From Varibaculum cambriense (GTDB taxonomy: Bacteria; Actinomycetota; Actinomycetes; Actinomycetales; Actinomycetaceae): a stretch of 64,000 nt of DNA. Where the stretch lies: contig NZ_JAKNHJ010000003.1 of NCBI RefSeq assembly GCF_022133705.1, forward strand, positions 1-64,000, read 5' to 3'. A program made the translations under genes and the position numbers. Under the pieces are notes generated by a model, which was not told the origin of the DNA, did no database searches, and saw nothing but the letters and a program-made list of their open reading frames with translations. The first letter of the stretch is position 1. Each line of letters opens with the position of its first letter. Below are positions 59,847 to 64,000 of this stretch, piece after piece.

Positions 59847-61097
59847 ATGAGAGAATCCGCGTTCTTGGAGTTCAAGTCCAAAGTGAGCAACACATTTCTC
59901 AAGACTGTAAGCGCCTACGCGAACTTTCATGACGGGGAAATACTGTTTGGAATCGATGATGCGGGAAACGCGGTTGGCCTAGACCACCTAGAAGAAACGT
60001 GCCTGGCAATCGAAAATCGCATTAACGACTGCATTACCCCACGCCCCAGATTCTCTATCCAAATAAATCAGGACGACAAAACCATCTGTCTTCACGTGCA
60101 GGAAGGCTCTAACAAACCCTATCTTTACAATGGGAAAGCCTACCGCAGGAGTGACAGCTCCACTGTCGAAGTGGATAGAGTTGAACTCAGCCGCTTGGTA
60201 TTGGAGGGAGAAAACCTCTCCTTCGAAGAACTTGACTCCCCCGAGAAAAATCTTCAGTTTAAAACTTTATCCGCAGCTCTTCGCGACCAGCTAGATATTT
60301 CGGATACCAGCACCGATGTGCTCAAGACCTTGGGGTTAATCGGACCGAATGGTTTCAACCGTGCCGCCGCCCTATTGGCCGATAAGAATAGCTATCCCGG
60401 AATCGATGTCATCAAGTTTGGAGCCTCTATTAATGAAATACTGGATCGCACCACTGTTGAACAGGTTTCTGTTTTGAAGCAGCTGGACACCGCGATGGAG
60501 GTTTTCGACCGCTACCTGCGTCTTGAGGAGATTGAGGGCGCAACCAGAACCACCAAAGAGCTGGTGCCGCGCGAAGCTTTCCGAGAGGCGATCGCTAACG
60601 GTCTGGTTCATCGAACTTGGGATATTAATTCGCGCTTACGGGTCAGCATTTTCCCTGACTGCGTGGAGGTTTACTCTCCAGGAGGACTTCCCACTGGGCT
60701 TTCCGAAGCAGAATATTTACGAGGACGAGTATCAGTTCTCAGAAATCCAATCCTGGCAGAGGTCTTCTTCCGTCTGGGACTTATTGAAAAGTTCGGCACC
60801 GGTATTCTGCGCATTCGAGAGTCTTATCGTGGCCAAACAGAGATTCCGAAATTTGAGGTTCTGGACAACTCCATCACGATTACTTTGCCTTTTATCGGTT
60901 CGCGTCAGCAGCTGAACTCGCAGGAAAAGATGCTTTTAAATTCCATGGCGCGAGGCAGAAGATATTCGCGCTCCGAGCTTGATATCAGCTCGGGATTCGA
61001 AAAAACCAAAACCCTTCGCCTACTAAATTCCCTGGTAAGCAAGCAGTTAGTCCTAGCTCATGGGGAAAGCAGAGCCCGGCGTTACTCGCGTCTTTAG
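59847..61097 (+). CDS. AlbA_2 (Schlafen-like) DNA-binding and ATPase-type protein
   Basis: A 416-residue protein. Residues about 1-120 match the AlbA_2 domain (ESAFLEFKSKVSNTFLKTVS, then AYANFHDGEILFGIDDAGNA, later KPYLYNGKAYRRSDSS). Residues about 230-350 match HATPase_c_4 (PREAFREAIANGLVHRTWD, FPDCVEVYSPGGLPTGL, then LGLIEKFGTGILRIRE). The C-terminus (SRSELDISSGFEKTKTLRLL) looks like a winged helix. Proteins of this type are annotated as ATP-binding transcriptional regulators or RecG-like; some act in phage defence islands. It stands alone, bracketed by two 79-bp palindromic repeats. Autoregulation through these repeats is my inference. Confidence 0.88.
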   Translation: MRESAFLEFKSKVSNTFLKTVSAYANFHDGEILFGIDDAGNAVGLDHLEETCLAIENRINDCITPRPRFSIQINQDDKTICLHVQEGSNKPYLYNGKAYRRSDSSTVEVDRVELSRLVLEGENLSFEELDSPEKNLQFKTLSAALRDQLDISDTSTDVLKTLGLIGPNGFNRAAALLADKNSYPGIDVIKFGASINEILDRTTVEQVSVLKQLDTAMEVFDRYLRLEEIEGATRTTKELVPREAFREAIANGLVHRTWDINSRLRVSIFPDCVEVYSPGGLPTGLSEAEYLRGRVSVLRNPILAEVFFRLGLIEKFGTGILRIRESYRGQTEIPKFEVLDNSITITLPFIGSRQQLNSQEKMLLNSMARGRRYSRSELDISSGFEKTKTLRLLNSLVSKQLVLAHGESRARRYSRL

Positions 61098-61284
61098 CCG
61101 AAACGTTGTGTGGATGAGGGCGCTGCAAGAATTCGTGCGAACCGCAGACAAGGACGCGGATGAGGGCGCAGTCAAAGGCACGTTCAGCAACCGACAGTAT
61201 TACTCCCCTGCCCTTCTTCTGGACTGCACCCCAGATACCGGAACCTCGACGGACAGAGATTAGCAATAGAAAAAGCGCACCGTT

Positions 61285-61363
61285 TTGCGTTGCAACGAAA
61301 AGTGCAACGCAAAAATTAGGGTTGCAACGCAAATGCAACGAACCCATTTGCGTTGCATTTGCG
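61285..61363. repeat. Right 79-bp palindromic direct repeat of the AlbA_2 gene
   Basis: The second copy, in the same orientation as 59726-59804 and 90% identical. Hairpins: TTGCGTTGCA with TGCAACGCAA, and a perfect 13-bp pair TGCAACGCAAATG with CATTTGCGTTGCA (loop 9 nt). It ends 10 bp before the uspA stop. On the minus strand the 13-bp hairpin is followed by ACCCTAATTTTT, so it may also terminate uspA. The 1.56-kb unit between the repeats could be lost or circularised by recombination. Confidence 0.9.
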
Positions 61364-61373
61364 CGGTAACCGT

Positions 61374-62279
61374 TTAGTTTTTGGCGGCAGATTCACGTTC
61401 GCCAGTGGGTACTACCAGCACTGGGCAGGCCGCATGAGCCAGCACGGATTGCGAGGTGGAACCCATTAGTGCCCCTGTGAAACCGCCGCCTCCGCGAGTA
61501 CCTACCACCACCAGGTCAACGGCGGTGGAAAACTCTGTCAGCAACGCCGCCGGGTTCCCATCCAAAGCATGAGAATGTACTTTCACTCCACTATCAGCGG
61601 TTTCTTCCTTACAGGTTTGTTTAAGCCCGTCACGCACATCCCGCAAGATGCTGTCACGATCGACCGTGGCCGGCAACCAGGAAAGGATCCCGGCGGATGA
61701 TGCCAGGGGAACCGCATCCACGGCAGTCAGTTCCGCGCCCCATACTTGGGCTTCTTTGATGGAGCGGCGCAGGGATTTGCGAGAACGCGTGGAACCGTCA
61801 AATCCGATCACGATTTTCTTTACCGGCACGAATTGGTCATCCGTTTTCCGCCGAGGCACTACCACGACTGGACATCGAGAGTAGGCCGGCAAAGCCGAGG
61901 AGGTTGCCCCCAACAACCGGTCAGTGAACCCGCCGCCTCCGCGGGTGCCGACCACAATCAAATCGACTTGCTGCGACAGTTGCACCAAAATCGCGGTGGG
62001 GTCTCCGGCTTCCACCCGCCCTTCGGCCTGGTAGCCGCGTTTTTTAAGGTGCGCTACAGCTTCGTCTACTACGGTTTGCGCGCTTTCGCGAATCGCATCA
62101 TTGTCTACTACCGCGAATCCGGAATCCATGGACGCTGCCGTATAAGAGGGCAGCGCATAGGCACATAATACTTGCAGTTTCCCGCCGCTTTGCTTAGCGC
62201 GCGCGCCCGCCCATTCCGCGGCCTCTAGGGACTCTGGGGAGCCGTCAACCCCCACTAAGATAGTTTCTGTTCCCGACAT
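61374..62279 (-). CDS. Universal stress protein, two tandem Usp domains
   Basis: A 301-residue protein with two UspA domains (about 1-145 and 155-295). Each starts with a nucleotide strand (ILVGVDGSPESLEAAEWAGA; KIVIGFDGSTRSRKSLRRSI) and ends with the ATP motif G-2x-G-9x-GST type (VVGTRGGGGFTDRLLGATSS; VVGTRGGGGFTGALMGSTSQ). Two-domain Usp proteins of this layout are common in actinobacteria under hypoxia or starvation. AAGGGGGAC precedes the ATG. Its 3' end abuts the right palindromic repeat. Confidence 0.94.
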   Translation of the reverse strand: MSGTETILVGVDGSPESLEAAEWAGARAKQSGGKLQVLCAYALPSYTAASMDSGFAVVDNDAIRESAQTVVDEAVAHLKKRGYQAEGRVEAGDPTAILVQLSQQVDLIVVGTRGGGGFTDRLLGATSSALPAYSRCPVVVVPRRKTDDQFVPVKKIVIGFDGSTRSRKSLRRSIKEAQVWGAELTAVDAVPLASSAGILSWLPATVDRDSILRDVRDGLKQTCKEETADSGVKVHSHALDGNPAALLTEFSTAVDLVVVGTRGGGGFTGALMGSTSQSVLAHAACPVLVVPTGERESAAKN

Positions 62280-62475
62280 GTCTGCGTCCCCCTTCTGCTG
62301 CGCCCTTGCCTGCTTATTTCTATTTTATAGGCCGGAGGGCGGGTTTGCTCTGAAATGAACCCTGGTCGCGGGAAGGGGATGGAAAGGGACAGCTTTCGGT
62401 GGAGCTTTTTTATTTTTTTTGAGGGTGCGCTTGGCTGGTTTTTGCGCTGGTTTCAGGGGTTTTGAGGGTGCGCGA

Positions 62476-63435
62476 TTATTTACGCGGTCGCGCTGTATGG
62501 CGTGCTCGTTTGCGTTTTGCTGAGCCTTTAAATTTTTTCGCTCTTTGCGTGCGGGTTAACCTGCCGATTTGCGTGGGAGTATCTGTCTGGTCTGGAGTGG
62601 TTTCTTCATCGCGTTTTTTACGGTCTTTTCGCAGGTAGCGAGCTACTATAACGCCTCCTATAGCCGAGATAATGATCGGGAGGATCATCCACCAACGCAA
62701 CGCATCCCACCAGGTAGGGCCATCTTCGTTCATCGGGGGCGCTTCCTTAAGAGCGATACGCTCAGCGGTCACTACCAGCCGGTGCGTGTTCAAACCGTAA
62801 GGAGTACAAGTAAACAAGGTCAAAATATCCTTACCAGCTTTAGGCTCGAACAACTCTAACTGGGTGGGTTTAATCACGTGGATAGCACGGACTTTATAAG
62901 CCAGTTTCTTCCCCGCCACCTGCACATAAGCAATATCGCCGACCTTGACGTCCTGCAAGCCATCAAACAAACTAGCAGTCCTCATTCCCGAATGAGCAGT
63001 AAGTACCGCGTTAACTCCTTTACCCCCAACCGGAAGACCGGTACCAAAAAGATGCCCCGCACCACGAGCAATCGCGTCATCCTCGGTACCGTGCCGCACC
63101 GGAAGATCTATTTTCGCTGAGGGCACCACTAGCCGGCCCATCACATCCCCGGGCAAAGTCCTTAAATATTCCTGATACTCTTTAGACCCGGTTTTGGTCA
63201 TCTTATACAAATAGGGGTCAAGAATCGGGATACCCCGAATATTAGCGTTATACTCATGCGCCTGTTTAAGTAATGCCTGGGATTGATCGGGACGCACAGA
63301 AACCTGCTTCATTTCCTGCGCCTGCATCCTGGATATTTCCCCAATACGCACATTACCAACAAAAATAGCCACCACCGGATAAAGCAAAAGTAATGCTCCC
63401 AGCACCGTCAAAACAACAATCACAGCCTTACGCAT
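62476..63435 (-). CDS. Class C (pilus) sortase
   Basis: A 319-residue sortase that polymerises pilins. It has an N-terminal transmembrane helix (AVIVVLTVLGALLLLYPVVA), the lid DPY (Asp73-Pro74-Tyr75), catalytic His148 (LTAHSGM), Cys210 (TLFTCTP) and Arg219 (NTHRLVV), and a second C-terminal transmembrane helix with a very basic tail (about 45 residues). Lid plus second helix define class C. AGGAGG precedes the ATG. The pilin gene ending at 63755 lies upstream on the same strand and is its likely substrate. Confidence 0.95.
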   Translation of the reverse strand: MRKAVIVVLTVLGALLLLYPVVAIFVGNVRIGEISRMQAQEMKQVSVRPDQSQALLKQAHEYNANIRGIPILDPYLYKMTKTGSKEYQEYLRTLPGDVMGRLVVPSAKIDLPVRHGTEDDAIARGAGHLFGTGLPVGGKGVNAVLTAHSGMRTASLFDGLQDVKVGDIAYVQVAGKKLAYKVRAIHVIKPTQLELFEPKAGKDILTLFTCTPYGLNTHRLVVTAERIALKEAPPMNEDGPTWWDALRWWMILPIIISAIGGVIVARYLRKDRKKRDEETTPDQTDTPTQIGRLTRTQRAKKFKGSAKRKRARHTARPRK

Positions 63436-63575
63436 CCCGGTTCCCTCCTCTCAAAACTGTAAACACTTCTCACCTGGCTACCCTGATATAACCCGGCTTT
63501 TTATTTGCCCCACCCCAGGGTATCGTCATCCACCTTAGAGCCGTTTATTCTTAGGCAGTTTTGCCCCTCTTGCCT

Positions 63576-63607
63576 GACAGGTTAACCCGCCTGCCGGTTA
63601 ACCTGTC
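63576..63607 (-). other. 12-bp inverted repeat upstream of the sortase gene
   Basis: GACAGGTTAACC (63576-63587) and GGTTAACCTGTC (63596-63607), loop 8 nt, perfect. No T tract follows on the minus strand, so it is not an ordinary terminator. It sits 141 bp before the sortase ATG, where it could bind a dimeric regulator or shape the intercistronic mRNA. The 320-bp gap otherwise shows no gene. Confidence 0.6.
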
Positions 63608-63667
63608 TGCCCGCTATTAGCCGATACCTATAACGGGAAAAGCGTTTCCCGTATGAGGGCGCAAAGA

Positions 63668-63699
63668 AGGGGGCGGTGCAGTAACGTACACCGCCCCCT
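63668..63699 (-). terminator. Hairpin between pilin and sortase genes
   Basis: AGGGGGCGGTG (63668-63678) and CACCGCCCCCT (63689-63699), an 11-bp GC-rich stem with a 10-nt loop, 56 bp past the pilin stop. The minus strand continues TCTTTGCGC, a weak T tract. It probably reduces read-through, so the sortase is made at a lower level than the pilin. Confidence 0.7.
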
Positions 63700-63754
63700 C
63701 TCTTTGGTCTTAGGGGCTATTGATCACTCTATTAGTAGTATTCCAAGACTTACG

Positions 63755-64000
63755 CTAGTCCTGGCGGCGCTTAACGGTTAGCACCACGCCAACAGACACT
63801 AGAATCAAGCCCAGAACCGAAACGAGCAAAATCCCCTGGGCACCGGTAAGCGGCAGACCCGGGTTCTTGTAGTTAGTAACCTGCACGAAGCTACCATCAC
63901 CTGCTTTAGCAGTATTTAGATCAACAACCGTGCCCGCTTTCGTCAGCTTAAATTCAATTGCCTGCGGCAAAAGCTGATAGCCCTTCGGCGCGGTTTTCTC
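63755..64000 (-). CDS. LPxTG pilin, 3' end only (cut by window edge)
   Basis: The last 81 codons of a pilus subunit. The visible part includes APKGYQLLPQAIEFKLTKAG, the end of a Cna_B/SpaA-like domain, then the sorting signal LPLTG, a hydrophobic helix (AQGILLVSVLGLILVSVGVV) and the positive tail KRRQD. The reading frame continues beyond 64000. It should be linked into pili by the class C sortase encoded downstream. Confidence 0.93.
   Translation of the reverse strand, partial: EKTAPKGYQLLPQAIEFKLTKAGTVVDLNTAKAGDGSFVQVTNYKNPGLPLTGAQGILLVSVLGLILVSVGVVLTVKRRQD

Noticed and set aside
61060-61369. Small plus-strand frames after the AlbA_2 gene as a second cassette gene
   Set aside because: They run into the palindromic repeat, lack ribosome sites and show no conserved features.

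Overview
The window comes from a mid-GC actinobacterium, most likely the family Actinomycetaceae; a Varibaculum- or Mobiluncus-like genus is my guess and cannot be settled from sequence alone. Support comes from Wag31/DivIVA, SepF, YggT, PgeF and FtsZ clustered without MinCD, actinobacterial DapD, the Rv3235-like and DUF6912-like proteins beside SecA, DUF4032, an N-terminally extended DAK2 protein, and a class C sortase with an LPxTG pilin.

Layout. (1) 0-5.5 kb is accessory DNA: a C/A-biased short ORF beside short tandem repeats, a membrane-anchored InlB-repeat surface protein, four toxin-antitoxin (TA) modules in mixed orientations, a DUF4143 ATPase remnant and a duplicated higA fragment. 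(2) 5.8-14.6 kb is one minus-strand catabolic operon headed by a LacI regulator: SDR, CoA-transferase, thiolase, MFS carrier, glycerate kinase and AMP-forming acyl-CoA ligase. (3) 15-25 kb holds an orphan small ORF, tRNA-Thr, a DsbA-like protein, a membrane Ser/Thr kinase, a DUF4032 protein, an OmpR-type two-component pair, a class III adenylate cyclase, Maf and DapD, and ends in a 200-nt intergenic region built of nested inverted repeats. (4) 25-34.5 kb is a minus-strand housekeeping run: NarL-type regulator, mutM, rnc, DUF177, coiled-coil protein, coaD, rsmD, recG, DAK2. (5) 34.6-37.4 kb is ribosomal: rpmB, then infC-rpmI-rplT-SpoU methylase behind a leader with terminator-like hairpins; infC probably starts with AUC. 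(6) 37.4-41.4 kb is a relatively AT-rich ABC-exporter plus DesK/NarL-type two-component unit. (7) 41.4-52.2 kb: DinJ/YafQ-type TA, Fur, HolA, ComEC without its hydrolase domain, ComEA, RluD, LspA, Wag31, YggT, SepF, PgeF, FtsZ, HIT. (8) 52.2-58 kb: DUF6912-like, Rv3235-like, SecA, MetK. (9) 58-64 kb is accessory again: a DinJ-like/YoeB-like TA pair, a bidirectional array of a 16-mer repeat, an AlbA_2/ATPase gene bracketed by two 79-bp direct copies of a palindromic sequence (the upstream copy overlaps its promoter), a tandem UspA, a class C sortase and the 3' end of an LPxTG pilin cut by the window edge.

The best candidates for something undescribed are the AlbA_2 gene with its twin 79-bp palindromic repeats, the adjacent GAC-N7-CCCTCC inverted array (a related motif recurs at the left end of the window), the nested hairpins between dapD and the NarL-type regulator, and the unusual gene set of the LacI-headed acyl-CoA operon.
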